DNA of 64,000 nucleotides, taken from NCBI RefSeq assembly GCF_902498065.1, contig NZ_CABVIR010000001.1, positions 186,001 to 250,000 of the forward strand. Direction: 5' to 3'. The notes beneath the pieces are model-generated. The model ran no database searches. It was given only the letters and a program-made list of their open reading frames with translations, and had not been told where the DNA came from. Numbering within the stretch: position 1 is the stretch's first letter; the number at the start of each line of letters is the position of its first letter. Both the position numbers and the translations under genes were made by a program. This DNA comes from Pseudomonas fluorescens (GTDB lineage Bacteria > Pseudomonadota > Gammaproteobacteria > Pseudomonadales > Pseudomonadaceae). Below, one piece after another: positions 18,161 through 27,531 of the stretch.

Positions 18161-19558
18161 TCAGGCCAGTGAATCGCTGCGGCGCACAGGCGCAGGTTCG
18201 GCGTCGGTCAGGGCGGCGATGCGCGCGGCGGATTCGCTGTCCACCAGATGCAACGACTTGCCCCGTGTTTCCCGAGTAAGGCCGACAGCGACAATCGAGA
18301 TCAGCGATGCACCGACCAGGTAAAACGCGATCGGTGTCGAGCTGTGATACTTGTTGAGCAAGGTGATCGCAATCAGCGGGGCGAGGGAGCCGGCGAAGAT
18401 CGGCGCCACCTGGTAGCACAGGGACAACGCGGTGTAGCGCACGTGGGTCGGGAACATTTCGGCCATCAGCGCCGAGTAGGGCGCGTAGGTCATCGACTCG
18501 ATCGCCAGGCCCAGGGTGATGGCGGCCATGATCAGCCAGTTGTTGCCGGTGTCCATCATCGGGAAACCGATGAAACCCCAGAACGCCGTGAGCACCGCGC
18601 CTGTCAGGTAAACCGGTTTGCGCCCGACCAGATCGGACAGATAACCCATCAGCGGAATCATGAAGAAGTGCAGCAGGTGGGCGCCGAACATCAGCAACAG
18701 AATTTCGGAAGTGTCTTTGTGCACCACCAGTTTCAGGTAGGTAATCGAGAAGGTTACGACGGTGTAGTAGAGGATGTTCTCGGCAAACCGCGCCCCGATA
18801 CCGACCAGCACCGAGCGCCAGTGGTGACGCAGCACTTCAACCACGCCCAGTTGCTGTTGCCTGGTCTGCGCCTGACGGGCCTGGGCTTCCTTGAAAATCG
18901 GCGCGTCATCGACGCTCGTGCGAATCCAGTAGCCGATCAGCACCACGATGGCCGAGAACCAGAACGCCACGCGCCAGCCCCAGGCAAGAAATTGCTCCTC
19001 CGACAGATTCGACGACAACAGCAGCAGCGCAACCGTCGCCACCAGGTTACCGGCCGGGACACCGGCCTGCGGCCAACTGGCCCAGAAACCTCGACGATTG
19101 TCCGGGCAGTGCTCGGACACCAGCAGAATCGCACCGCCCCATTCGCCGCCAAAGGCAAAACCCTGGATCAACCGCAGCAGCACCAGCAACACCGGCGCGG
19201 CATAGCCGATCTGGTTGAAGCCGGGCAGGCAACCCATCAGGAAGGTGGTGATACCGACCACCACAAGGCTCAGTTGCAGCAGGCGCTTGCGGCCGTATTT
19301 GTCGCCGTAGTGACCGAACACCAGGCCACCCAGCGGGCGGGCGAGAAAACCCACGGCGTACAGGGCGAAGGCGGCGATGATGCCGTCGATGGGGCTGTCG
19401 GTCTGACGGAAGAACAACTGGCCGAAGACCAGTGCCGACGCGGTGCCATAAAGGAAGAATTCATACCATTCGGCGACGGTGCCGGCCATGGCGGCGGCCA
19501 CGACACGCTTGAGTCCCGAGGGTGTGGTTGCGCTGTGAGTGTGTTGAGCGTTGGGCAT
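18161..19558 (-). CDS. MFS transporter of the metabolite:H+ symporter (MHS) type
   Basis: A 465-residue inner-membrane carrier with about 12 helices. The [21 protein letters not shown] loop and the [10 protein letters not shown] segment are typical of MHS members such as ProP and KgtP. Start 19558 (MPNAQHTH) follows AGGAAC. It lies between the deaminase and KGSA dehydrogenase genes, so hydroxyproline or a product such as 2-oxoglutarate is the likely substrate; this is inference. Confidence 0.85.
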   Translation of the reverse strand: MPNAQHTHSATTPSGLKRVVAAAMAGTVAEWYEFFLYGTASALVFGQLFFRQTDSPIDGIIAAFALYAVGFLARPLGGLVFGHYGDKYGRKRLLQLSLVVVGITTFLMGCLPGFNQIGYAAPVLLVLLRLIQGFAFGGEWGGAILLVSEHCPDNRRGFWASWPQAGVPAGNLVATVALLLLSSNLSEEQFLAWGWRVAFWFSAIVVLIGYWIRTSVDDAPIFKEAQARQAQTRQQQLGVVEVLRHHWRSVLVGIGARFAENILYYTVVTFSITYLKLVVHKDTSEILLLMFGAHLLHFFMIPLMGYLSDLVGRKPVYLTGAVLTAFWGFIGFPMMDTGNNWLIMAAITLGLAIESMTYAPYSALMAEMFPTHVRYTALSLCYQVAPIFAGSLAPLIAITLLNKYHSSTPIAFYLVGASLISIVAVGLTRETRGKSLHLVDSESAARIAALTDAEPAPVRRSDSLA

Positions 19559-19630
19559 GCTGGCGGTTCCTGTAGGGGCGCAAAAAACAGGTAGCCGGGC
19601 CGGGTCCGCAAAGACCCGCCCGGCAATCAC

Positions 19631-20548
19631 TCAGAGACCGACGTCCGGCAAGTGCGGACGGTTGGCCAAGGCCTTGGCCATGATCTGCTCGACGAAGACC
19701 CGATCTTCTTCTGGCAGGGCCAGGCGTGGCGGACGGGTCAGCGCGCTGCCGCGGCCGGCGATGGCTTCGCACAGCTTGATGCACTGCACCAGGTCTGCAC
19801 GGGCGTCGAGGTGCAGGATCGGCATCAGCCATTCGTAGATCGGCATGGCTTCGGCATAGCGTCCGGCCTTGGCCAGTCGGAAGATGGTTTCGCCTTCTTT
19901 CGGGAACACGTTGGACATGCCCGACACCCAGCCTTCAGCGCCCACGGCGAGGCTTTCCAGCACCACATCGTCGAGGCCGGCGAACAGCACAAAACGGTCA
20001 CCGACTTCGTTGCGAATGTCGATGAAGCGGCGGGTGTCGCCAGAGGAATCCTTGAAGCACACCACGTTGTCGCAGTCGGCCAGGGCAATCAGGATGTCCG
20101 GGGTCACGTCGTTTTTGTAGATCGGCGGGTTGTTGTAGACCATCAGCGGCACGTCGGCGTTTTTTGCCACGTAGCGGTAATGCTCGGCGGTTTCGAACGG
20201 CTTGGAACCGTAGACCAGCGCCGGCATCAGCATCACGCCATCGACACCGACCTTGCGCACGGCGTTGGCGACCTTGGCCGCTTGCACACTGGTGAATTCG
20301 GCCACACCGCAAATCACTGGCACACGGCCGCGCGAGGCATCAACCGCGACTTCGGTCACAGCGATTTTTTCTTCAGCGGTCAGTGAGGTGTTCTCGCCTA
20401 CCGAGCCACACACCACCAGGCCCGACACGCCATCGCGGATCACGTTGGAAATGACCTGATGGGTTTTCTCCAGGTTGATCGAGAAGTCATCGTTGAATTG
20501 AGTGGTCACCGCGGGGAAGACGCCACTCCAGTTAATACGCTTGCTCAT
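19631..20548 (-). CDS. lhpC: DHDPS-family delta1-pyrroline-4-hydroxy-2-carboxylate deaminase
   Basis: Class I aldolase-fold enzyme. Members in hydroxyproline operons convert Pyr4H2C to alpha-ketoglutarate semialdehyde and ammonia. It has 305 residues, with Schiff-base lysine K166 in CFKDSSGD and tyrosine Y138 in MVYNNPP. Dihydrodipicolinate synthase itself is unlikely, given the location between hydroxyproline genes. A GntR-type palindrome lies 28 bases before the start, suggesting an internal regulated promoter. Confidence 0.88.
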   Translation of the reverse strand: MSKRINWSGVFPAVTTQFNDDFSINLEKTHQVISNVIRDGVSGLVVCGSVGENTSLTAEEKIAVTEVAVDASRGRVPVICGVAEFTSVQAAKVANAVRKVGVDGVMLMPALVYGSKPFETAEHYRYVAKNADVPLMVYNNPPIYKNDVTPDILIALADCDNVVCFKDSSGDTRRFIDIRNEVGDRFVLFAGLDDVVLESLAVGAEGWVSGMSNVFPKEGETIFRLAKAGRYAEAMPIYEWLMPILHLDARADLVQCIKLCEAIAGRGSALTRPPRLALPEEDRVFVEQIMAKALANRPHLPDVGL

Positions 20549-20575
20549 TGTTGCCTCCGGGTTATTTATTGTATT

Positions 20576-20585
20576 TCGTATACGA
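20576..20585. promoter_or_regulatory. Putative GntR operator before the deaminase gene
   Basis: Perfect 10-bp palindrome TCGTATACGA within TATTTCGTATACGATATTT. It lies 28-37 bases before the minus-strand start at 20548. The same decamer occurs at 26526 and, with one change, at 31876. Confidence 0.65.
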
Positions 20586-20674
20586 TATTTAAAATGAAAA
20601 GAATCGGCTAGTGCTTTTTTCAGGTTTGCGGGATTTCTGCCAGCCGTCGGTCGGGGTCTTCGGTGCTTTAGCGA

Positions 20675-21703
20675 TCAGGCGCCGGGCCAGGTGTCTGACA
20701 GTCGATAGCCTTGTGGCCACGGATCACTTGGATCGAGCAGCAGTTGATGGGTGCCGGTAATCCAGGCCCGTCCGGAAATGCACGGGTAGATTGCGGGACG
20801 CCCGGCCACTTCGGTCAGTGAGTCAATCCGACAGTGGAATTCGGAGCCGATAATCGAGCGCCCGATAAAGCGCTCGCCGACGCGCATCAAACCTTTGGCG
20901 TGCATCACCGCCATGCGTGCCGAGCAACCCGTACCGGTCGGCGAGCGGTCGATCTTGCCCGGTTGAATCACCACTGCATTGGCGCCGGTGGCGATGCCGT
21001 TCTCATAATCGATGGGCGCGGCGATCTGGCAAAAGGAAATGTGCGACCACTCAGGGTTCAGCGGATGCACGAAACCCAATTGCTCATTGGCGGCACGGGT
21101 GATTTTCAGTCCGACCGCCACTAAATCGGCGGCTTCATCGGGACTGATTGCAAAGCCCAAGCTGTTGGCATCGGCGATCACAAAGCTGTCGCCGCCATAG
21201 GCGGTATCGACCTTGAGTGTGCCGACGCCTTCCACTTCGATCCACGCGTCGAGGCGATCGGCGAAGGACGGCACGTTTTTGATTTCCACCCGTTCGACCT
21301 TGCCGTCACGGCAATCGGCGACGGCCTCGATCAGGCCGCCGGGGGCTTCGAGCACCAAGCGGGTTTGCGGTTCGGTCATCGGCACAATCCCGGTGTCGAG
21401 CAGCACGGTGGCCACGCACAATGAATTGGAGCCGGACATCGGCGGGGTATCCGCCGGTTCCATGATGATCCAGGCCATGTGCGCCCGCGGATCCTTGGCC
21501 GGCACCAGCAGGTTGACGTGGCGGAATACCCCGCCACGCGGTTCGTTGAGCACGAAGTTGCGCAGGGTTTCATCCCTGGCGATCCAGCGCGATTGTTCCC
21601 ACACCGTGGTGCCGGGCGGTGGTGCGACCCCGCCGACAATCACGTCGCCGACTTCACCTTCGGCGTGGCAGCTGACGATGTGAATCACTTTTGATGAGCG
21701 CAT
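20675..21703 (-). CDS. Proline racemase-family protein, probable hydroxyproline dehydratase/epimerase
   Basis: A 342-residue proline-racemase-fold enzyme, distinct from the 4-hydroxyproline epimerase at 30126. The first catalytic position, normally Cys in MCGH, reads PMSGSN (S90). The second, normally Cys in SPCGTG, reads SPTGTG (T256), with a cysteine four residues later (C260). A Thr at this site is typical of trans-3-hydroxy-L-proline dehydratases, while a Ser at the first is typical of another subgroup. The likely substrate is a hydroxyproline, but the reaction is unsettled. Confidence 0.75.
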   Translation of the reverse strand: MRSSKVIHIVSCHAEGEVGDVIVGGVAPPPGTTVWEQSRWIARDETLRNFVLNEPRGGVFRHVNLLVPAKDPRAHMAWIIMEPADTPPMSGSNSLCVATVLLDTGIVPMTEPQTRLVLEAPGGLIEAVADCRDGKVERVEIKNVPSFADRLDAWIEVEGVGTLKVDTAYGGDSFVIADANSLGFAISPDEAADLVAVGLKITRAANEQLGFVHPLNPEWSHISFCQIAAPIDYENGIATGANAVVIQPGKIDRSPTGTGCSARMAVMHAKGLMRVGERFIGRSIIGSEFHCRIDSLTEVAGRPAIYPCISGRAWITGTHQLLLDPSDPWPQGYRLSDTWPGA

Positions 21704-21729
21704 GCTTTGCTCCTTGTTTGGTCTGTCAG

Positions 21730-21832
21730 GGCCCCATCGCGGGCAAGCCCGCTCCCACAGGTTTCTGTATTGGCCTGCAATTGTCTGTACACCGCCGAAT
21801 CCTGTGGGAGCGGGCTTGCCCGCGATGGGGCC
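21730..21832. repeat. Paired REP elements, 32-bp perfect inverted repeat
   Basis: Arms 21730-21761 and 21801-21832 are exact reverse complements over 32 bases and are separated by 39 bases. Each arm contains a GCGGGCAAGCCCGC-type palindrome. The element fills the gap between the ABC ATPase and the racemase-fold gene. Confidence 0.92.
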
Positions 21833-21837
21833 ATTAG

Positions 21838-22560
21838 CTACTTCACCGATTTGAGGAACGCCGCGGTTTCAGCATGCACCGGATGACCAATGACTTGATC
21901 CGGCGAGCCGATCTCGTGCACCAGGCCGTTGCGAAAGAACGCCACGCGGTCCGACACGTCCCGGGCGAAACGGATCTCGTGCGTCACCAGCACCATGGTC
22001 ATGCCGTCTTCGGCGAGCATGCGCATGGTGTCCAGCACTTCGCCGACCAACTGTGGATCGAGGGCCGAGGTGGCTTCGTCGAACAGCATGTAGTCCGGCG
22101 ACATCGCCAGGGCGCGGGCAATGGCCATGCGTTGTTGCTGCCCGCCCGAGAGCTTGCCGGGGAACACCTTGAGCTTGTCACCGAGGCCGACGTGAGTCAG
22201 TTGCTGCACGGCCAGCGCCTCGGCTTCGGCCTTGCTTTTGCCCAGGACCTTGCGCGGCGCGAGCATCACGTTTTCCAGGACGGTCAGGTGTGGGAAGGCG
22301 TTCCATTGCTGGAACACGATGCCGATTTTCTGCCGCAGGTGATTGAGGTCGGTTGCGCGGTGATGCACCTCGACGCCATCCACGCGGATGCTGCCTTTCT
22401 GGATCGGCTCCAGGCCATTGATGCACATCAGCAGGGTCGATTTGCCCGAACCGGAGCCGCCGATGATGGACACCACTTCGCCCTTGTTCACCGTCAGGCT
22501 GACACCCTTGACCACATCAAGGTCGCCGAAGGATTTGTGTACGTTGTCGATCTCAATCAT
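21838..22560 (-). CDS. Polar amino acid ABC transporter ATP-binding protein
   Basis: A 240-residue ATPase of the GlnQ/HisP type. Walker A is GGSGSGKST (about 34-42), the signature is LSGGQQQR and Walker B is [12 protein letters not shown]. Its start overlaps the preceding permease stop by 8 bases, showing translational coupling. It is part of the importer formed with 22553, 23214 and 25661. The hydroxyproline context suggests a hydroxyproline isomer as substrate. Confidence 0.92.
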   Translation of the reverse strand: MIEIDNVHKSFGDLDVVKGVSLTVNKGEVVSIIGGSGSGKSTLLMCINGLEPIQKGSIRVDGVEVHHRATDLNHLRQKIGIVFQQWNAFPHLTVLENVMLAPRKVLGKSKAEAEALAVQQLTHVGLGDKLKVFPGKLSGGQQQRMAIARALAMSPDYMLFDEATSALDPQLVGEVLDTMRMLAEDGMTMVLVTHEIRFARDVSDRVAFFRNGLVHEIGSPDQVIGHPVHAETAAFLKSVK

Positions 22561-23209
22561 TTTCTTGCCACCTTCTTTCCAGACGAGCGCCGAGGCGTGC
22601 GACCACCAGGCTCATGACGTAGTAGATAAGGCCTGCGATGCACAGCACCAGCAGCGGTTCCTGAATTCGGGTCACGATGGTTTGCGAAGCGCGGAGCAGT
22701 TCGACGATGCCGATCCACATCACTAGCGCGGTGTCTTTCATCACGCCGAGCACCAGGTTCAGCCAGCCGGGGAAGGCCACCCGCGAGGCCATCGGCAGGA
22801 CGATCCAGCGCAGATCCTGGAAGAAACTCAGGCCCAGCGAACGGCTGGCCCGGCGCACGGTCAGCGGTACCGACAGCACGCCGCCGCGCACGATCTCGGT
22901 GAAGTACGCGGCGGCGTAAACCCCGAGCACGATGCAGCCGACGCTAAACGCACTGATGTTCAGGCCGACGATGCTCTTGAGCGAGTTGAACAGCACGAAC
23001 TGGATCAGCAGCGGTACGCTGCGAAACACATCCAGCACCCACGCCAGTGGCAGGCTGGCCCGTGGCAACAGGGCGCGCAGCAACCCGAAAATCAGACCCG
23101 CGAACGTGCCGAGCAGGATGGCCCAGCAAGTCAGTTGCAGGGTGACCCAGGCGCCGTTAAGCAGGAACTGCAGGTCGTTCCAGGAAAAACTGGTGGAAAA
23201 CATAGTCAC
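22553..23209 (-). CDS. Amino acid ABC transporter permease (HisM/GlnP type), subunit 2
   Basis: A 218-residue permease with about five membrane helices and the conserved EAA-like loop (RASRSLGLSFFQDLRWIVLP). A second possible start lies two codons in (23203). It is separated by 4 bases from the other permease and overlaps the ATPase gene, so the importer genes form one transcript. Confidence 0.9.
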   Translation of the reverse strand: MTMFSTSFSWNDLQFLLNGAWVTLQLTCWAILLGTFAGLIFGLLRALLPRASLPLAWVLDVFRSVPLLIQFVLFNSLKSIVGLNISAFSVGCIVLGVYAAAYFTEIVRGGVLSVPLTVRRASRSLGLSFFQDLRWIVLPMASRVAFPGWLNLVLGVMKDTALVMWIGIVELLRASQTIVTRIQEPLLVLCIAGLIYYVMSLVVARLGARLERRWQEND

Positions 23210-23213
23210 GTCC

Positions 23214-23879
23214 TCAGTAACGGAACAACCGCCAGGCCATCAGCCGAGCCGTCGCGACGATCGCCTTGGCAATCAGGTAATACAGCACCGCGGCGATGGT
23301 GAAATATTCGAAGGTGCGGAACGTCTTGACGTTGTAGTCCTGGGTCACGCCGGTGAGGTCGTTGTTGAGCCCGACAATCACTCCCAGCGAGGTCATCAAT
23401 ACCGCCCAAACCATCTGGTTGCTCAACGGGTAGAACACGATCCGCAACAGCTGCGGGACGACGATCATGCGGTAGGTCTGGAAGGCACTCATGCCCAGCG
23501 AGCGCGCGGCACGCACTTGCGTGCCAGGCACCGCCTTGAGCCCGCCGCGGAAGTTTTCCGCGAGATAGCCGGCATTGTTGAAGGTGATCCCGGCGAGCAG
23601 AGCGAACCAGGAACTGACGTGCAGACCCAGTGAACCGAGGCCGAAATACAGCACGTAGATCTGGAACAGCGACGGGGTGTTGCGCGCAATCGACACCCAG
23701 CCGTTGCCGATGCCGCGCAGCAGCGGGTGTCTGGCTTCGCGCATGACTGTCAGGGCCAGGGCGATCAGTACGCCGAAAATCATCGACAGCGCGGCGGTCT
23801 CGAAGGTGACCCAGGCGCCGGCGAGCATGTCCGGCAAGGCGCGCAGGGTGGCGCGCCATTGGAAGGTGTAATCAAACAT
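23214..23879 (-). CDS. Amino acid ABC transporter permease (HisM/GlnP type), subunit 1
   Basis: A 221-residue permease with an EAA-like loop (AARSLGMSAFQTYRMIVVP). Its start overlaps the aconitase-X stop by 8 bases, coupling transport to catabolism. With 22553 it should form a heterodimeric channel. Confidence 0.9.
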   Translation of the reverse strand: MFDYTFQWRATLRALPDMLAGAWVTFETAALSMIFGVLIALALTVMREARHPLLRGIGNGWVSIARNTPSLFQIYVLYFGLGSLGLHVSSWFALLAGITFNNAGYLAENFRGGLKAVPGTQVRAARSLGMSAFQTYRMIVVPQLLRIVFYPLSNQMVWAVLMTSLGVIVGLNNDLTGVTQDYNVKTFRTFEYFTIAAVLYYLIAKAIVATARLMAWRLFRY

Positions 23880-25650
23880 GCGCGAGGCTCTCCATCAGCA
23901 AGGCGGGTTGCAACCAGCTCGGCAGTCGCCCGCTGGCACTGGCAGTGCACGCGGCGTCAACGCACTCGGCGAGGCTGGCGAAGTGCACTCTGCGTCCCAC
24001 CAGACCGGGTGCGTAATGGGCGTATTTGCCCGAGTTGGTCATTAACGTTGTGGCGGCCGGCGGAATCACCGGTTCGCCGAGCATGCACCAGCAGGTGTCG
24101 GTCACCAGGGTGGCGCCGAAGGCTTCAATCACACTGATGTGTCCGGCGTCACGCGCCTGTTCCAGCACCGCACGACCGCACGTGATGGCGAGCACCACAG
24201 CGGGGTGTTTGTGCCGGCCGCGACACAGCCGTGCGAGGTGGGCGAACTCGCTGAGCGAAAAATGCGGGTTGCCCAGCGAGACCACCTCCACGTGGTTGTC
24301 ACGGGCACTGTTGAGCTCGCGCCAACTGCGCAGCAAGTCCTCCAGGCGGATTGTTTCCACAGGTACCGGGACGTCAGCTTCCAGCACGTGTGCAGGGTCG
24401 AGTGCTTCGGGTGTGACCCCGGCGATATGAAACAACGGCGCGGCCGACGTGGTGGCGAACGCGGCCCCGAAAGCTTTCAGATTGTCGAGGTCTGGCTGGC
24501 GTTGTTCCAGCCCGATCACCAGTGGAATCCGGCTGCCCGCGAGGGCACCGATGTGGTAGCCGAGCAAGGGGTAAAACGCATCGTCCAGCTCGCCCAGTTC
24601 CGGCAATTCGACGCGCAGACGGGCCTTGCGTGGCGCGTCCAGATGACAACCGATCAGGGGCGCGCGGCCGGTCAGGGCGATGCAGATGTCCAGGTAATCC
24701 GGGTACTTCAGCGTGCGTGCGCCGAGCACGCTGTTGGCGTAGACCACCGCGTTGGATTCGGCCCAGACGATCTGCTCGCCGGCCTTCGGTGCGGTGTCGA
24801 GCAAGTAGGGGGCACAGGTGAAACTGAGCTGCGCGCCCATCGCCATGTAGGCATCGCCCAAGGCACTGGCCGGTTCGCCGAGCAATGGGTCGATGCCCAA
24901 CTCTCGCCAGCGGCGCTGGTCCACGGAAATTGAATTGAGGGTGGTGGGCACGCGAACCTTCGCGCTCCAGTGCACCAGTTGTTCGGCAAAGCGCAGGCTC
25001 GCAGGTCCTGTGTAAATGCAACCGTCGATGTGGGCTTGAGTGATATCCACCAGTTGGTGGGCACCTTGCAGTTCGGCCATGCGCAGAACAATCTGCATGG
25101 CCACCTGCGCCGCTTTGCCATGCTCGCCGTCGAGCAGCGAACGATCGAACCCGGTGAGCTCAATCGACTCGTTGGTTTTACCTGTGTGCGTCAGTGTTTC
25201 GGTGGGCTGCCAGCCATCGATGGGCACGTGATCGAACGTCGCCAGCGAGGGGCCTTCGACTCGGGCGAAGGCTTTGCCGCGCAAGGTCGCGAAGGCCTCC
25301 TGGCCGATGCACAGCACCGGCAGTGAACGCTCGAAAATGGTCTGTGCCACGAGCACGCCCAGGGTTAGGATCTCATCGGCTTCGGCCATAACCAAAGCGG
25401 CCGGTGCATGACCGTTGCTGATGAGCTCCATCAGCACGCTGCTGCCGGTACACGAACCGCGACCACTGGGAATGGCCAGCACACGACCGCTCAGATGTTC
25501 GCCACTGAGCGGATGGTGACGGTCGATGACTTCACCTGTGCAAGGGTCGACGCCGCCCCAGAAGCTCAGCCCGACATCGGCAAACAGCAGCGCGCCTTGG
25601 GCGGAGCCCGAGATCAGGTTACGACCGATGAGCGCAGTGGACCCAGGCAT
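23872..25650 (-). CDS. Fused aconitase X, probable cis-3-hydroxy-L-proline dehydratase
   Basis: A 592-residue protein joining the small AcnX (DUF126) domain (about 1-140) to the large AcnX (DUF521) domain (about 175-590) in one chain. Characterised bacterial members dehydrate cis-3-hydroxy-L-proline to delta1-pyrroline-2-carboxylate with an Fe-S cluster. The small-domain core PSGRGSCTGS and the C-terminal DTCWCML and NSGKYAHY segments are visible. Start 25650 (MPGSTALIG) is preferred over upstream frames running into the binding-protein gene. Pyr2C reductase (dpkA) would use its product. Confidence 0.82.
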   Translation of the reverse strand: MPGSTALIGRNLISGSAQGALLFADVGLSFWGGVDPCTGEVIDRHHPLSGEHLSGRVLAIPSGRGSCTGSSVLMELISNGHAPAALVMAEADEILTLGVLVAQTIFERSLPVLCIGQEAFATLRGKAFARVEGPSLATFDHVPIDGWQPTETLTHTGKTNESIELTGFDRSLLDGEHGKAAQVAMQIVLRMAELQGAHQLVDITQAHIDGCIYTGPASLRFAEQLVHWSAKVRVPTTLNSISVDQRRWRELGIDPLLGEPASALGDAYMAMGAQLSFTCAPYLLDTAPKAGEQIVWAESNAVVYANSVLGARTLKYPDYLDICIALTGRAPLIGCHLDAPRKARLRVELPELGELDDAFYPLLGYHIGALAGSRIPLVIGLEQRQPDLDNLKAFGAAFATTSAAPLFHIAGVTPEALDPAHVLEADVPVPVETIRLEDLLRSWRELNSARDNHVEVVSLGNPHFSLSEFAHLARLCRGRHKHPAVVLAITCGRAVLEQARDAGHISVIEAFGATLVTDTCWCMLGEPVIPPAATTLMTNSGKYAHYAPGLVGRRVHFASLAECVDAACTASASGRLPSWLQPALLMESLAHV

Positions 25651-25660
25651 GTCGGACACC

Positions 25661-26479
25661 TCAGTAATAAACGTTCGGCACGGTGAGGTCGGTCGGCGGG
25701 ATCTCGGTGCCGACCCATTTGACGAACAGTTCTTTATAACGACCGCTGCGTACCTGCTGATTGACGAAAAGGTTGAGGTAGTTGAGCAGGCCGTACTCGC
25801 TGCGTTTGGCGCCCAGAGACACATAGTCGATGGTGTAAGGCGCGTTGCCGGCGATTTTCAGGTTTTTGTATTTGCCCGACTTGATCGTCGCGGCGGCCAC
25901 GGTATTGGTCACCACCGTGGCGTCGATATGACCCTGCGCCACGGCCAGCAGCGTGTCGTTTTGTGACTGGTAGGCGCGGAAGGTGCCGCTGCCCCATTTC
26001 TTCACATCGCCTTCCAGGGCGATGGCTTCAAATGTGCCGCTGGTGTTGCCCAGCGCTTTGCCCTTGATGTCGTCGAAGCTGTTGATGCCGGTGTTGTCGC
26101 GGGTCAGCACGACCATCTGGAAGGCGAAGTACGGCACGGTCAGGCCGACAGTCTTGGCCCGTTCGAGGGTGTCGGAGGTTGAGGCGACGATCACATCAGC
26201 CCGCCCGGAGATCAGTGCCGGAATGCGGTCGGGGAACGGCGTTTCCACCACTTCGGCCTCAACCCCGAGGATCTTCGCCAGGTCGTTGCAATAGTCCACG
26301 TCGAAACCGGCCGGCGCGTTGCTGGCATCGCGGAAACCCATGGGCGGGAAGTCCAGGGTCACGGCGCAGCGCAGCTTGCCGGAACCGATAATGTCGTCGA
26401 GCTTGTCAGCGTGCGCGGTGGCAATGAAGGCGGTACTGAGAACAGCGCTGAGGGCTACGGCAAATGCGGGGTTTTTCAT
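25661..26479 (-). CDS. Periplasmic solute-binding protein, family 3 (amino acid type)
   Basis: A 272-residue binding protein. The signal peptide is about 1-24, cleaved after AHA, and the mature part carries the family-3 fold (KLRCAVTLDFPPMGF...AGFDVDYCNDLAK). It is first in the order binding protein, AcnX, two permeases, ATPase. A GntR-type palindrome lies about 47 bases before the start, so this is probably a promoter of the transport/AcnX unit. Confidence 0.92.
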   Translation of the reverse strand: MKNPAFAVALSAVLSTAFIATAHADKLDDIIGSGKLRCAVTLDFPPMGFRDASNAPAGFDVDYCNDLAKILGVEAEVVETPFPDRIPALISGRADVIVASTSDTLERAKTVGLTVPYFAFQMVVLTRDNTGINSFDDIKGKALGNTSGTFEAIALEGDVKKWGSGTFRAYQSQNDTLLAVAQGHIDATVVTNTVAAATIKSGKYKNLKIAGNAPYTIDYVSLGAKRSEYGLLNYLNLFVNQQVRSGRYKELFVKWVGTEIPPTDLTVPNVYY

Positions 26480-26525
26480 AGAGGCCTCGTTCTGGGAAAG
26501 TGCTGTTAGATATCGTATTGGGGAT

Positions 26526-26535
26526 TTCGTATACG
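26526..26535. promoter_or_regulatory. Putative GntR operator before the binding-protein gene
   Basis: Palindrome TCGTATACGA in the same extended context (ATTTCGTATACGATATT) as at 20576. A further half-site (ATATCGTAT) lies at about 26510-26518. The rest of 26480-26707 holds no recognised gene. Confidence 0.65.
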
Positions 26536-26707
26536 ATATTAACAATAGCAATGGCCGTGCCGGTTTTGCTTTTACCGCCGAATTTTTGCCAATCCTTGAA
26601 GCAGGGCGGCTCAGCGCAAGCGAATGGGCAATGGCGCGAGGGTGTCGATCAAGGAGGTGTTACGGAAGGGAGCACAGCGGGGGCTCAGCGCCCCTTAAAG
26701 GAACATT

Positions 26708-27457
26708 TTAACGACGGCTATCGCGGTACTCGCTGGGCGACAGACTGGTGAGGGCGCGGAATTGGCGGCTGAAGGCACTGTGGTCGGTGTATCCGCAGCG
26801 CAGAGCGATTTCGGTGATCGGCAAGTCGGTGTCAAGCAACAGGCGCGAGCCTTCTTCCAGACGGGACTTATGGATCATCTGCCGTGGCGTGAGCTGGAAC
26901 ACCCGTTTGCAATGGCGTTCCAGTTGCGCCACAGAGAACCCGGCGATGGCCGTCAGCTCAGCAAGACTGACCGGTCGGGCGAAATGGCGGCGGATGTGCG
27001 CGTCGACGGCCGCCAGTTTCTGGAACGCCGGATGGTTGGACTGGGGCAGTTGCAGGTCGCGGGAAATGCCGGCGAGGCCGACGATCCGCCCTTGTTCGTC
27101 ACGCAGCGCGAGCTTATGGGTCAGGCACCAGACCGGCTGGTTGCCGAAGTACAGGTGCATTTCCAGTTGATCGGCCAGTTCACGGCCGGTGGACAACACG
27201 CGTTGATCCTGCGCGGTGTACAGCGGGCCGAAACGCTCTGGAAAGACTTGGTCGGCGGTCAAGCCGAGCAGTTGTTCACGGTGCTTGAAGCCACAGCGCC
27301 GGGCCAGAGTCTGGTTGACGAAGACATAGCGCGCCTCGCTGTCCTTGATGAAGAACACCACGTCCGCGAGGGTGTCGAGCAGCGTCGCGATGGGTTGCAG
27401 ACTGCTCAGCAGCGTCGGCAAATCGCAGGGTTTGAACTGATTGAGTGAGGGGAACAT
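26708..27457 (-). CDS. PAS-domain AraC-family regulator
   Basis: A 249-residue regulator. An N-terminal PAS domain (about 25-135, with VVFFIKDSEARYVFVN) is followed by an AraC double HTH (about 150-249, ending ITEIALRCGYTDHSAFSRQFR). Start 27457 (MFPSLNQFKP) is preferred because an upstream extension is low-quality sequence. It sits in the hydroxyproline island between the dehydrogenase and transport genes, so it is probably a local activator. The PAS ligand is unknown. Confidence 0.85.
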   Translation of the reverse strand: MFPSLNQFKPCDLPTLLSSLQPIATLLDTLADVVFFIKDSEARYVFVNQTLARRCGFKHREQLLGLTADQVFPERFGPLYTAQDQRVLSTGRELADQLEMHLYFGNQPVWCLTHKLALRDEQGRIVGLAGISRDLQLPQSNHPAFQKLAAVDAHIRRHFARPVSLAELTAIAGFSVAQLERHCKRVFQLTPRQMIHKSRLEEGSRLLLDTDLPITEIALRCGYTDHSAFSRQFRALTSLSPSEYRDSRR

Positions 27458-27531
27458 AGCGCTGGGGGCCTGGTGGCAACTACCGGGATCATAAAGACTC
27501 GGCAGCGCCCCCGAAAGCCCAGGGCGAGCGT

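Noticed and set aside
19631..20548. Dihydrodipicolinate synthase (dapA)
   Set aside because: The fold is shared, but the position between hydroxyproline genes and the operator upstream point to the Pyr4H2C deaminase.
21838..26479. Importer for generic polar amino acids unrelated to the island
   Set aside because: Coding overlap with aconitase X and the shared GntR-type site before the binding-protein gene tie it to the island.
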